Of a stretch of DNA of 47,268 bases, positions 31,821-40,555 are shown in pieces (within the stretch, counting starts at the first letter, position 1; each line of letters begins with the position of its first letter). Below the pieces are notes generated by a model. The model had not been told where the DNA came from and did no database searches. It saw only the letters and a program-made list of their open reading frames with translations. The DNA is from UBA5070 sp035604215 (lineage in GTDB: Bacteria; Fibrobacterota; Fibrobacteria; UBA5070), in assembly GCA_035604215.1 (NCBI GenBank), contig DATNIW010000094.1, forward strand, positions 1 through 47,268, given 5' to 3'. A program made the position numbers and the translations under genes.

Positions 31821-34800
31821 ATGCGCAAGACCACGACCACGGCCGCTTTGGCGGCCCTGCTGGGGATCGGGTTGGCGGGCTGCCTGCAGCCCATCCCGAA
31901 CCCGTCGGACGCGACCACGGGCGGGAAGTCCTCCGCTCGCAAGGTCCCCGGACTCCTGGACGCGGCCTATCCCGTCTACACCTTCTACGACGAGGATTTC
32001 CAGCAAGGCGGATACACCTTCGTCTACGGCGGGAACACCAAGATCAACGCCGTGGAAGACGACGGGAATGGTGGCGACAGCTCCGACTACTTCCTGCACG
32101 CCAACCTGGACCAGACGGATTATTCCGGCGTGGCCGTGTGCCTGTGGAACATGGACTTCGACATGACACCGTACCTCAAGACAGGTGCGATGGTCTTCCA
32201 GTTGCGGGGCAAGGATGGCGACGAGAAGTTGATGTTCGGCCTGGGCGACGACGAGAAGACCAACGGGTGGAAGAGCGTGGTGCGCCTGCCCCTCGCCAAG
32301 TATGGCACCATCAAGAAGGGCGAGTGGACCACCTTCGTCATACCCCTGCGCGATCTGGGCAAACGCGGCGTGGCCTGGGATGCGGCGCACGGAGTGGAAA
32401 TCCCCATGCCCTTCCAGTGGGACAAGGTTGTGGAATTCCGCATCCTGACCAACAAGGGAGACAACCCCGAAGCGCAGGTCGACATCGACAACATCCAGAT
32501 GTTCGCGAACGCCGTGCCCGAGGAAACCGCAGGAGCGGCGACGGCCAGCACGGATTGGCTGGACCTCGACAAGACCTCGGACGCGCCGACTCCCGAGCAG
32601 ATGAAGCTCCAGGACGAAGTGCTCGGCTCCTTCTTCGTGGACGATCCTCCCATCGGCGGATTCACCTACGGATACGGTGGCAAGACCACTTCCAAGTCGC
32701 TGGAGTCCACGACGCCGGGCAACGCCCAGGTCTGGGCCGCCTACTTCGACAACGACTGGTCGGGACTCAACATCTCGCTGGGCACCAAGAGCTTCTTCGA
32801 CCTGACACCCATCCGACGGACCGGCAGCCTGACGTTCTGGATCAAGGGCGGTCCGAACGCCGAGAAGTTCTACGTGGGCCTGATGGACAACGAGGGCAAC
32901 GACAAGAAGGTCCAGACCAAGGTGATCGGAAACGACTACGCGGTGGTGAAGGAGGGACAGTGGGTCCAGTGCCGGATCCCGCTCAAGGCATTCATCGACG
33001 ACGGCAGCTACTGGGACGCCTCGCAGAACCGGGAGATCTCGGCCAAGATCGACTGGTCCAAGATCCAGGAAATCCGGATCTCCATCGGCAAGGACGAGAA
33101 CAAGGTCGGCGCGGGCAAGCCCGTCATCTTCTATCTGGACCAGATCCAGATCACCAAGACGGCCAAGGGGATCTACGATCCGGACGTCTACTGGGACAAC
33201 TTCAAGTCGGACGCTCCGGACATCCTGATCACGGACTTCACGAAGTGGCAGGACAAGTGGCAGTCCAACCACGGCCAGACCGCCGACATCAAGCACTCCT
33301 TCGTGCCGCTGCCCAAGGGAGCTCCGGCGGATGTGGCCGGCGACGCATTGAAGCTCGACTTCAAGCCGGGCGACTGGTTCGAGACCCTCCTCCAGTTCCC
33401 GCAAGCCGACGGCATCCACCGCGACTGGTCCAAGCACTACGCTCTCTCCTTCTGGATGTACACGGACAAGCCCTACCAGTCGGTGGACGTGACCATCCAG
33501 GACCGGGACAAGGAATACTTCCAGGAAAAGGTGGGAGCGCCCAGGGGCTGGCACGAGGTCCTGGTGCCTTTCCGGACCTTCCCGAAGTTCCCGTACTACC
33601 AGCCGCCCGACGCCATCCAGAACAACAAGCTGGACTTGGACGGAACGGGTGTGTTCCAGATGGGCTTCAAGCCCGGCGGCGACATTCCCGGCACCATGTA
33701 CATCGCCGACGTGAAGATCACGAACGAGCGCGAATTGAAGAAGGTCGCCGTTCTGCCGGTGTTGCCCGCGGTCTTCAAGGGGAGCCTGTCCAAGACGGTG
33801 CAGAAGATCCCCGAGATCTACGGCATCAACGTGGGTCTCTGGGCGCCCGACATGCTGGACGCCGCTTCCGTCGCGGTGGAGAAGCCCATCGGTCTGGACG
33901 TGGTCCGTTATCCCGGCGGGCTGCGCGCCGACGAGGAGGACTGGCATGAGACGCTCAAGGCCAAGGATTTCCGCGTCGACACCGACGAGTTCCTGGACTG
34001 GGCCCTGAAGATGGGCGTGGAACCCATGTTCACCGCCAACGTGGGCGACGGAACGCCGCAGCTCGCCGCCGACTGGGTCACCTACGTGAACAAGACCCGC
34101 ACCCAAGGTCCGAAGGTCAAGTACTGGGAGATCGGGAACGAGATCTACGGAAACTGGCACAAGTACTACGACAAGTGGGGCAAGGACGGTGGCGTCGCCT
34201 ACGGAAAGGCCGTCCGCGAATTCGTCGTGGCCATGAAGGCCGCCGACCCGGACATCAAGATCTCCTGCGTCTGGATGCTGAACGGAGACTGGAACAAGAC
34301 CGTCTTCAAGGAGGTCGCCGATGTCGTGGACGGGGTGAGCGTCCACCACTACGCCCAGGGAGCCACCTCGGAGAACGACGTTGGTCTGCTCGCCGTCTCC
34401 TCCGAGGCCGACCAGCTCATGAAGGACGTCCGCAAGCAGGTGGAAGAGTACGGCGAGAAGGGCAAGAAGTACGACATCTGGGAGACGGAGTGGAACTCCG
34501 TGGACTTCAATCCCGGTCCTCAGATCCTGTCGCACGTGCAGGGGCTCTTCGTGGCCGACTACCTGGGCCACCTGGCCCAGAGTCCCATCCAGATCGCGAA
34601 CCTCTGGGCGCTGTACAACGGACGCGACAAGCGCCTGGGCGACTACGGGATCCTGTCCACATCGGGCGATCCTCAGGGGGAGAACGCGAAGCGGCCCTCC
34701 TACTGGGCGATGCGGATGATGGCCAACACCCTGACGGGAACGCTGCTGGAAGGAAGTTCGGACCAGGAACTCCTCTCGAGCTGGATCTGCAAGCGACCGG

Positions 34801-35054
34801 ACGGCAAGACGGCCCTGGTGTTCGTCAACAAGAATCCCGAAAGCGACTACAAGACCACGTTGAAGGTCCCGGGACTCTCCGGCGAGGCCGTGGTGCAGAC
34901 GCTCACCGCCGAGAATTCCGGCGGCCTGGAGACGAGCGACGCGACGGGCAAGGTCCACGACCAATCCGGCCCGACGGAGGAGAAGCTGAAGCTCGGCGAA
35001 GGAACCGAGATCCTGGTTCCCAAGTACTCCATCGTCACCGTGGTGTTCCAGTAG
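31821..35054 (+). CDS. GH51 endoglucanase-like lipoprotein with three CBM11-like domains
   Basis: 1077-residue lipoprotein (lipobox GLAGC). Two related jelly-roll domains lie at about residues 45-215 and 240-425: compare YFEDFQQ-like DEDFQQGGYTFVYGG with IGGFTYGYGG, each closing with a VDIDNIQMF- or FYLDQIQIT-type strand. A third lies at about 435-620 and opens ILITDFTKW. All resemble CBM11. The catalytic domain covers about 640-1077. Its acid/base is E774 in KYWEIGNEIYG and its nucleophile most likely E890 in IWETEWNS, both clan-A GH51 signatures. GH51 includes arabinofuranosidases and endoglucanases. The near-118-kDa size, CBM11-type domains and host context recall F. succinogenes Cel51A, so endoglucanase is preferred. 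GGGAG precedes ATG 31821; it follows its neighbour by 28 bases and ends the cluster at a strong terminator. Confidence 0.85.
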   Translation: MRKTTTTAALAALLGIGLAGCLQPIPNPSDATTGGKSSARKVPGLLDAAYPVYTFYDEDFQQGGYTFVYGGNTKINAVEDDGNGGDSSDYFLHANLDQTDYSGVAVCLWNMDFDMTPYLKTGAMVFQLRGKDGDEKLMFGLGDDEKTNGWKSVVRLPLAKYGTIKKGEWTTFVIPLRDLGKRGVAWDAAHGVEIPMPFQWDKVVEFRILTNKGDNPEAQVDIDNIQMFANAVPEETAGAATASTDWLDLDKTSDAPTPEQMKLQDEVLGSFFVDDPPIGGFTYGYGGKTTSKSLESTTPGNAQVWAAYFDNDWSGLNISLGTKSFFDLTPIRRTGSLTFWIKGGPNAEKFYVGLMDNEGNDKKVQTKVIGNDYAVVKEGQWVQCRIPLKAFIDDGSYWDASQNREISAKIDWSKIQEIRISIGKDENKVGAGKPVIFYLDQIQITKTAKGIYDPDVYWDNFKSDAPDILITDFTKWQDKWQSNHGQTADIKHSFVPLPKGAPADVAGDALKLDFKPGDWFETLLQFPQADGIHRDWSKHYALSFWMYTDKPYQSVDVTIQDRDKEYFQEKVGAPRGWHEVLVPFRTFPKFPYYQPPDAIQNNKLDLDGTGVFQMGFKPGGDIPGTMYIADVKITNERELKKVAVLPVLPAVFKGSLSKTVQKIPEIYGINVGLWAPDMLDAASVAVEKPIGLDVVRYPGGLRADEEDWHETLKAKDFRVDTDEFLDWALKMGVEPMFTANVGDGTPQLAADWVTYVNKTRTQGPKVKYWEIGNEIYGNWHKYYDKWGKDGGVAYGKAVREFVVAMKAADPDIKISCVWMLNGDWNKTVFKEVADVVDGVSVHHYAQGATSENDVGLLAVSSEADQLMKDVRKQVEEYGEKGKKYDIWETEWNSVDFNPGPQILSHVQGLFVADYLGHLAQSPIQIANLWALYNGRDKRLGDYGILSTSGDPQGENAKRPSYWAMRMMANTLTGTLLEGSSDQELLSSWICKRPDGKTALVFVNKNPESDYKTTLKVPGLSGEAVVQTLTAENSGGLETSDATGKVHDQSGPTEEKLKLGEGTEILVPKYSIVTVVFQ

Positions 35055-35082
35055 AAGAACCTCGTACTGAACGGAAATTGAC

Positions 35083-35117
35083 GCCCCCCGGAGAAACGCT
35101 TCTCCGGGGGGCTTTTT
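35083..35117 (+). terminator. Intrinsic terminator after the GH51 gene
   Basis: A perfect 13-bp stem, 35083-35095 with 35100-35112 (GCCCCCCGGAGAA against TTCTCCGGGGGGC), loop ACGC, then TTTTT. It separates the GH51 gene from glycogen phosphorylase. Confidence 0.95.
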
Positions 35118-35172
35118 CGTCGTGCCGGACGGCGGTCGAATTGCTAGGCTTGCACCCAAACAGGAGGTTCGC

Positions 35173-37683
35173 ATGCCCAAGGAGAAGAAGGCGCCGATTC
35201 CCGCCGCGAAGGCACAGGCCTTGGAGGACGTGGAGGATCTGGTGGGGACGGCGGCCGAGGACCTGCGCAAGTCCTTCAACTACCACCTTCGCCTGTCCCT
35301 GGCGCGCGACCGCTACACGGCCAGCGACAACGACAGGTACCTGTCTCTCGCCTGGGCGGTCCGCGACCGGCTGGTGGAGAATTGGATCGCGACCCAGCAG
35401 AGCTACTACAACCAGGACGTGAAGCGGGTCTACTACTTCTCGCTGGAATTCCTGATGGGACGGGCCCTGGGAAATTCCGTCCTCAACCTGGGCATCGAAG
35501 GTTCGGTCCGGGAAGCCCTGGACCAACTGGCGCTTTCCTACGAGGACCTGCGCGAAATGGAGCAGGACGCCGGACTCGGGAACGGGGGACTGGGCCGCCT
35601 GGCCGCTTGCTTCCTGGATTCCTGCGCGACCCTGCGCCTGCCCGCCTATGGATGCGGGATCCGCTACGAATACGGGATCTTCAAGCAGAGGATCGTGGAC
35701 GGATACCAGGTGGAGGAACCCGACAACTGGCTGCACCTCTCGAATCCCTGGGAGATCCCGAGACCCGAGAACGCCGTGCCGGTGAACTTCTACGGCCGGG
35801 TGGAGGTCCACAACGACCGGAACGGTCGTCCCAGCTACCTATGGGCCGACACGGAAAAGGTGCAGGCGCTCCCCTACGACACTCCGGTTCCCGGCTACAA
35901 GAACGGTGTGGTGAACAATCTCCGCCTGTGGTCGGCCAAGGCATCCAACGACTTCGATCTCCAGTTCTTCAACGACGGCGACTACGTCCGCGCCTCGCTG
36001 ATCAAGAACGATTCCGAGACCATCTCGAAGGTCCTGTACCCCAACGATTCGGTCACGGCCGGACAGGAACTGCGCCTGAAGCAGCAGTATTTCTTCGTGG
36101 CCGCCGGAATCCACGACGTGGTTCGCCGACACCTCAAGCACCACCAGAGCCTCCGGAACCTGGCCGAAAAGGCAGTCATCCAGCTCAACGACACCCACCC
36201 CGCCGTGGCCATCCCCGAGATGATGCGGATCCTGATGGACGAGCATGGATTCGGCTGGGACGAGGCTTGGGGGATCACCACCCGGATCTTCTCCTACACC
36301 AACCACACCCTGCTGCCCGAAGCCCTGGAAAAATGGCCCGTGGACATGTTCGGGAAGCTCCTGCCCCGGCACCTCCAGATCATCTACGAGATCAATTTCC
36401 GTTTCCTCCGCCAGGTGGCCTTCCGCTACCCGGGCGACACCGAACGGCTGGGTCGCATGAGCATCATCGACGAAGAGGGGGGGCGGCGGATCCGCATGGC
36501 CCACCTCTCCGTGGTGGGGTCCCACAGCGTCAACGGCGTGGCCGCTCTGCACACCGAGCTTCTGAAGAAGCACGTGCTGCGCGAGTTCTTCGAGTTCTTT
36601 CCCGGAAAGTTCAACAACAAGACGAACGGGATCACGCCGCGCCGGTGGTTGCTCAAGTGCAATCCATCCATGTCCGCGCTCATCTCCGAGAAGCTCGGCC
36701 ACGATTGGCCGGCGCACCTCGACAAGCTCAAGGGCTTGGAGAAGTTCGCGTCGGACCCCGAGTTCCAGAAGCGCTGGAGGGAAACCAAGAGGGAGGCCAA
36801 GGAGAAGCTCGCGGAGTACGTCCTCAAGGAGCACGGGGTCCGCTTGAACCCGAACGCGCTCTTCGACGTGCAGATCAAGCGGCTCCACGAATACAAACGG
36901 CAGTTGCTGAACCTCCTGCACGTCATCCACCTCTACAACCGGATCAAGGACGATCCCAACGCGGACTTCACCCCTCGCGTGGTCCTGTTCGGCGCGAAGG
37001 CCGCGCCCGGATACGCCACCGCCAAGCTCATCATCAAGCTGATCAATTCGGTGGCCACGGTGGTCAACAGCGATCCGGATGTCGGAGACAAGCTCAAGGT
37101 CCTTTTCCTGGCGAACTACCGGGTGTCGCTCGCGGAGAAGATCATCCCCGCAGCCGACCTTTCGGAACAGATCTCGACCGCCGGCCTGGAAGCATCGGGG
37201 ACCGGCAACATGAAACTCTCGCTGAACGGAGCCCTCACCATCGGCACCTGGGACGGGGCGAACATCGAGATCGCCGAGGAGGTCGGAGAGGAGAACTGCA
37301 TCATGTTCGGCCTGAAGACGGAGGAAGTCGCGGCCCTGCAGGCGAAGGGCTACAGACCTTCCGACTTCATCGCCTCCAATCCCGACCTCAAGCGCGTGAT
37401 CGAACTGATCGAGACCGGCTTCTTCAGTCCGGAGAAGCCCCAGCTGTTCCGGCCCATCGCCGACCACCTCCGGCACAAGGACACCTACCTGCTGGCCGCC
37501 GATTTCGCCGACTACGTCCGCGCCCAGGACGCGGCATCGGCAGGGTACAAGGACGTTCCGGATTGGACGCGGCGTTCCATCCTGAACACCGCCCGGATGG
37601 GCAAGTTCAGCTCCGACCGGACCATCGCGGAATACGCCAGGGACATCTGGGACGTGGAACCCGTGGGACGCCAGGCGGGCTAG
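35173..37683 (+). CDS. glgP: Glycogen/starch/alpha-glucan phosphorylase (GT35)
   Basis: Cytoplasmic PLP enzyme that releases glucose-1-phosphate from glycogen or maltodextrin using phosphate. The 836-residue length is that of the long, animal and E. coli-like form. Signatures are VYYFSLEFLMGRAL, DAGLGNGGLGRLAACFLDS, AVIQLNDTHPAVAIPEMMR, FDVQIKRLHEYKRQLLN and EASGTGNMKLSLNGALTIG; the PLP lysine is K681 in the last. A classic AGGAGG stands five bases before the ATG. It has its own transcription unit after a terminator but shares product (glucose-1-phosphate) with the GH94 enzyme. Its stop codon overlaps that of the convergent metallo-hydrolase gene. Confidence 0.97.
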   Translation: MPKEKKAPIPAAKAQALEDVEDLVGTAAEDLRKSFNYHLRLSLARDRYTASDNDRYLSLAWAVRDRLVENWIATQQSYYNQDVKRVYYFSLEFLMGRALGNSVLNLGIEGSVREALDQLALSYEDLREMEQDAGLGNGGLGRLAACFLDSCATLRLPAYGCGIRYEYGIFKQRIVDGYQVEEPDNWLHLSNPWEIPRPENAVPVNFYGRVEVHNDRNGRPSYLWADTEKVQALPYDTPVPGYKNGVVNNLRLWSAKASNDFDLQFFNDGDYVRASLIKNDSETISKVLYPNDSVTAGQELRLKQQYFFVAAGIHDVVRRHLKHHQSLRNLAEKAVIQLNDTHPAVAIPEMMRILMDEHGFGWDEAWGITTRIFSYTNHTLLPEALEKWPVDMFGKLLPRHLQIIYEINFRFLRQVAFRYPGDTERLGRMSIIDEEGGRRIRMAHLSVVGSHSVNGVAALHTELLKKHVLREFFEFFPGKFNNKTNGITPRRWLLKCNPSMSALISEKLGHDWPAHLDKLKGLEKFASDPEFQKRWRETKREAKEKLAEYVLKEHGVRLNPNALFDVQIKRLHEYKRQLLNLLHVIHLYNRIKDDPNADFTPRVVLFGAKAAPGYATAKLIIKLINSVATVVNSDPDVGDKLKVLFLANYRVSLAEKIIPAADLSEQISTAGLEASGTGNMKLSLNGALTIGTWDGANIEIAEEVGEENCIMFGLKTEEVAALQAKGYRPSDFIASNPDLKRVIELIETGFFSPEKPQLFRPIADHLRHKDTYLLAADFADYVRAQDAASAGYKDVPDWTRRSILNTARMGKFSSDRTIAEYARDIWDVEPVGRQAG

Positions 37684-38471
37684 TCGAGGACCTGCGCACG
37701 GGGCGCGAAACCGATGCGCAGACATTTGCCGAGAGGTCGCAGGACGGTGGCGCCCACGGCCTCCGCTCTGGCCAGTGCTTCGGCGTCGGGATGACCGTAG
37801 GGATTGCACACACCGGCCTGCACGAGGACATAGCGCGGCATCATGGCACCCAGCCAGAGCAGGTGGGAGGAGGCCTTGCTGCCGTGGTGTCCCAGCTGGA
37901 CCACCTCGGTCGGATCCAGACGACCCAGGAGCGCCAACTCCCCGTTGGTGTCCAAGTCTCCGCTGACCACCAACAGGGAACGCCCTCCCCGACGGAATTC
38001 GACCACCAGGGAATTGGCGTTCGTCTCGGGCGCGAGGGAGGTGTCCGCGGGCCCCAGGATCCTCAAGGTGACATCGTCCAGGACCGGGTATTCCTGGAAG
38101 GGGAGCGCGCGTCGGCACCCTTGCGGATAGGTGGAACACCGGGGAATGGACAAGAAGGAATCCTGTGAACTCATGGCTCCGTGCAGGAGCGATTCCAGGG
38201 GGAGCCGCAGGCTGTCCAGACCTCCGTAATGGTCCAAATCGGGGTGGGTCAGGACCAGGAGTTGGATTTCCTTCACGCCCTGGGCCTCCAGGGCTCGTTC
38301 CAAGGCGTTCTGCTCCTGGGGACCGGCATCCACCACCACCGCGCGATCGCCTTCCACCAACGCCACGCCATGTCCTTGACCGACATCGGGGACCAGCAGG
38401 ACGGGTCCCCCCTCCTCCTCGGGAGAGGTCGCCAGGCAACCTGCCAGCAGCGGGACCAGGACCGAAAGCAT
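37680..38471 (-). CDS. Metallo-beta-lactamase-fold lipoprotein, ComEC C-terminal-like
   Basis: 263-residue lipoprotein (lipobox PLLAGC) with a metallo-hydrolase domain. HPDLDHYGG is the metal-binding HxDxDH motif, VVSGDLD carries the bridging aspartate, and VVQLGHHGSKAS gives a further histidine pair. The fold matches the soluble domain of ComEC/Rec2, the DNA-uptake channel, and stand-alone relatives often called hydrolases of that type. There are no channel helices, so it is not ComEC itself. The start ATG overlaps the stop of the upstream barrel gene (TGATG). The stop codon TAG shares two bases with that of glgP on the other strand (37680-37683). Substrate unknown; a phosphodiester or nucleic acid is a family-based guess. 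Confidence 0.8.
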   Translation of the reverse strand: MLSVLVPLLAGCLATSPEEEGGPVLLVPDVGQGHGVALVEGDRAVVVDAGPQEQNALERALEAQGVKEIQLLVLTHPDLDHYGGLDSLRLPLESLLHGAMSSQDSFLSIPRCSTYPQGCRRALPFQEYPVLDDVTLRILGPADTSLAPETNANSLVVEFRRGGRSLLVVSGDLDTNGELALLGRLDPTEVVQLGHHGSKASSHLLWLGAMMPRYVLVQAGVCNPYGHPDAEALARAEAVGATVLRPLGKCLRIGFAPRAQVLD

Positions 38472-39727
38472 CACCAGGCGCACGTGAGCACCCCCTGACC
38501 GCGCAAGGCCTCGCCTGTGGACAAGCCGCTGGAGCCTTCGACCCGGAAGCCCAGGTCCCATTCCCTCACGGGAATCCGGCCTTCGTGGGAGACCAGCAGC
38601 GTCGGCTGGGCCCCACGATTCCACAGGACCTCGGCGCGCAGCACATGGCCTCGCGGAAGCCAGCGGACACCCAGGGAAGTGGTCAGCCCGGAGGTTCCGG
38701 TCGAATCGCTCCAGGATTGCTCCACCCAAGGATGCAGGGATCCGCAGGTGGTTCCGAGCCCGAGCCTGGCCGAACCCCAGGTGGTGTTCCGGCCCTGGTT
38801 CACGAGGCCCTCCGCGCGCACTTGCAGATGCGCTTGGGGTCGCAAGTGGGCCAGGACGCTGGTCCGCAGCATTGGACCGTGGGCGGAATCCAGCAGGGCC
38901 TGGGTCCGCCAGGATCCCCCGACTGCGGGGGAAAGTCGAGCCATCAGGGCCATGTCCACAGCGGCGCTGCCAGGCCAATTGGAGGGAATTCCACCGTGGC
39001 GGAATCCGCTGGACACCCATCGGGTCGATCCGCGCCAATGCCAGATTCCGTCGGTTGAATCGAGTCCCGCCCAGAAGGCGGGATCGCCCCTCTGGTTGGT
39101 GGCGGCGCGCAGCCGCAGCCGTTCCCAATCCACTCCGGAGGAAACCACGTGGTCCGACCCCGCGGGTCCCCTCTCGCTGCGCAGGGAAAGATGGAAGGGA
39201 CCGGCACCGGCGTGGAGGGACCCTGCCCCTTCCTCGCGAGGCCCATCGCACCGATCGGAGCGCCAACGCCCGCGCAGGGTCAGTTCCCCGTCGGAACCCT
39301 TGGCGTCGATTCCGTTGGGGTAGAGACCGGAGCCCTCCAGCCAGCCCGAGGTTTCCGACGGAGCCGTCGTTCCGGGGAAGCGGGACACCCCCTCCACGAG
39401 CGGATCCTCGCTCCAGGCGTCCAGATCGCCGAGTCGCGTGGAAAGGGCTGGAGTGGACCAGGACAAGATCCTCCTTCGCGGGCCGCCGGGGTCGCTCCGC
39501 TGGAATTCAAGGAAAAGGTCCGGTGCCGGTGCGCCCTGGTAGGAAAGGCTTCTTCGACTGCTGAAGGCGGAGGCCTTCACCGCGTAGCGCGCCGTCGAAC
39601 TGTCCGCCAGGACGGAATCCTCCCAAGTGGGAAGGGTGGCCGGGGGCGACAGGTCGCCATCGCCAGGAAGCGTTTGGGAGGTCCAGGAGTCCGCGAACAG
39701 GTGGGAGGCTGCGATCAGAAGCCATTT
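38471..39727 (-). CDS. Exported beta-barrel-like protein without a canonical start codon
   Basis: About 418 residues, unknown function. The frame opens with a good signal-peptide-like segment, AKWLLIAASHLFADS, and continues as long alternating strands (GIWHWRGSTRWVSSGFRHGG, LQVRAEGLVNQGRNTTWGSA, VEQSWSDSTGTSGLTTSLGV), ending GVLTCAW. This suggests an outer-membrane barrel. No in-frame ATG, GTG or TTG occurs near the signal; the coordinate given is the lysine codon at the start of that segment. CTG 39718 is the nearest non-standard candidate. An ATG at 39728 lies in the wrong frame, so a sequencing error or real frameshift is possible. It is divergent from and abuts the lamin-tail-domain gene, and is coupled to the metallo-hydrolase lipoprotein. 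Confidence 0.6.
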   Translation of the reverse strand, partial: KWLLIAASHLFADSWTSQTLPGDGDLSPPATLPTWEDSVLADSSTARYAVKASAFSSRRSLSYQGAPAPDLFLEFQRSDPGGPRRRILSWSTPALSTRLGDLDAWSEDPLVEGVSRFPGTTAPSETSGWLEGSGLYPNGIDAKGSDGELTLRGRWRSDRCDGPREEGAGSLHAGAGPFHLSLRSERGPAGSDHVVSSGVDWERLRLRAATNQRGDPAFWAGLDSTDGIWHWRGSTRWVSSGFRHGGIPSNWPGSAAVDMALMARLSPAVGGSWRTQALLDSAHGPMLRTSVLAHLRPQAHLQVRAEGLVNQGRNTTWGSARLGLGTTCGSLHPWVEQSWSDSTGTSGLTTSLGVRWLPRGHVLRAEVLWNRGAQPTLLVSHEGRIPVREWDLGFRVEGSSGLSTGEALRGQGVLTCAW

Positions 39728-39763
39728 GGCAGATGATCCGGTCCAGTGATAGTTTTTCCCCGG

Positions 39764-40555
39764 ATGCCCGCCCCGTTCCTCCTTTCCCTGCTGTTCGGCA
39801 CCACTGTCGGACCGCTCTTCACCGAGATCCAGGCCGACCCGGGATCCGGAGTTCCGGAATGGGTGGAGATCGACGGTCTTGGCGGACAGGATTTGTCGGG
39901 ATGGACCCTCGACGACGGCTCCACCTTCCGCGCGCTGCCGGACAGGACCTCCCTCCCCGAAGGGGGCGTCCTGGTTCTTTCCCGGGATTGCGTCGAGCTT
40001 CGCGGAGCCTGGTCCGGAGCCTCCATCGCATGCGCCACCACCGCAGGTTGGAACAGCCTTTCCTCGGATTCCGACGCCGTGGTCCTGCGGGACGCGGCGG
40101 GAGTCGTTGCGGATTCCGTCCGTTGGAACCACCGCACCTGGGGCGATTGGCCCGCGGGCCGCAGTCGGGAGCGGATTTCCCTCCAGGCCAAGTCCTGCGA
40201 TCCGGCCTCCTGGGTGGCTTCCACCCTCCCCGGAGGCACTCCCGGCTGGATCCCCGCCTCGGTATCTCCGGGCTTCGCGACGCTCGCCTTGGCTCCGGAA
40301 CGGAGAGCGGTCGTGCCCGGAGAGGACAACCGAATCGACCTTTCCGCCCCACCCGGACAGCGGGTGATCCTGGAGCTGTACGACCTTTCCCGTCGTCGAA
40401 TCGCACTCCTCTGGAACTCGACCGCTCCGCCCGAGGGGTGGATCTCCTGGGACGCCCGCGCCGGAACTCGGAATCTGCCTCCAGGTCTGTACGTGCTGCT
40501 CGCCAGGTGCGGTGCGGACTCCCGCAAGGCCTGGGTGGCCGTGGAAAAGCCGTGA
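39764..40555 (+). CDS. Exported lamin-tail-domain (LTD) protein with sorting-like C-terminus
   Basis: 263-residue protein with a hydrophobic start (MPAPFLLSLLFGTTVGPLF). The lamin tail domain follows at residues about 20-165: FTEIQADPGSG, EWVEIDGLGGQDLSGWTLDD, LPEGGVLVLS, and SDAVVLRDAAGVVADSVRW. The C-terminal 70 residues (VILELYDLSRRRIALLW, then GTRNLPPGLYVLLARCG) have the strand pattern of T9SS type-A sorting or FlgD-like domains. LTD proteins in Bacteroidota and relatives are often secreted in this way. The next gene, a PorV-like barrel, overlaps its stop (GTGA). GTG 39746 is an alternative start that adds six residues. Confidence 0.72.
   Translation: MPAPFLLSLLFGTTVGPLFTEIQADPGSGVPEWVEIDGLGGQDLSGWTLDDGSTFRALPDRTSLPEGGVLVLSRDCVELRGAWSGASIACATTAGWNSLSSDSDAVVLRDAAGVVADSVRWNHRTWGDWPAGRSRERISLQAKSCDPASWVASTLPGGTPGWIPASVSPGFATLALAPERRAVVPGEDNRIDLSAPPGQRVILELYDLSRRRIALLWNSTAPPEGWISWDARAGTRNLPPGLYVLLARCGADSRKAWVAVEKP

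Noticed and set aside
25335..35054. SusC/SusD-type polysaccharide utilisation locus
   Set aside because: Neither large outer-membrane protein shows a TonB box or plug, and the lipoprotein is of the ABC solute-binding family, not SusD.
31668..35279. 1203-codon open frame opposite the GH51 gene
   Set aside because: Antisense shadow of a GH51 enzyme whose signal, domains and active-site residues are all on the plus strand.
35839..38439. 866-codon minus-strand frame opposite glgP
   Set aside because: Shadow; glgP is complete, with its PLP lysine.
37680..38471. ComEC DNA-uptake channel
   Set aside because: Only the metallo-hydrolase domain is present; there are no channel helices, and the protein is a lipoprotein.
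38471..38483. GTG 38483 as start of the metallo-hydrolase
   Set aside because: ATG 38471 gives TGATG coupling and a proper lipoprotein signal; GTG would only add four residues.
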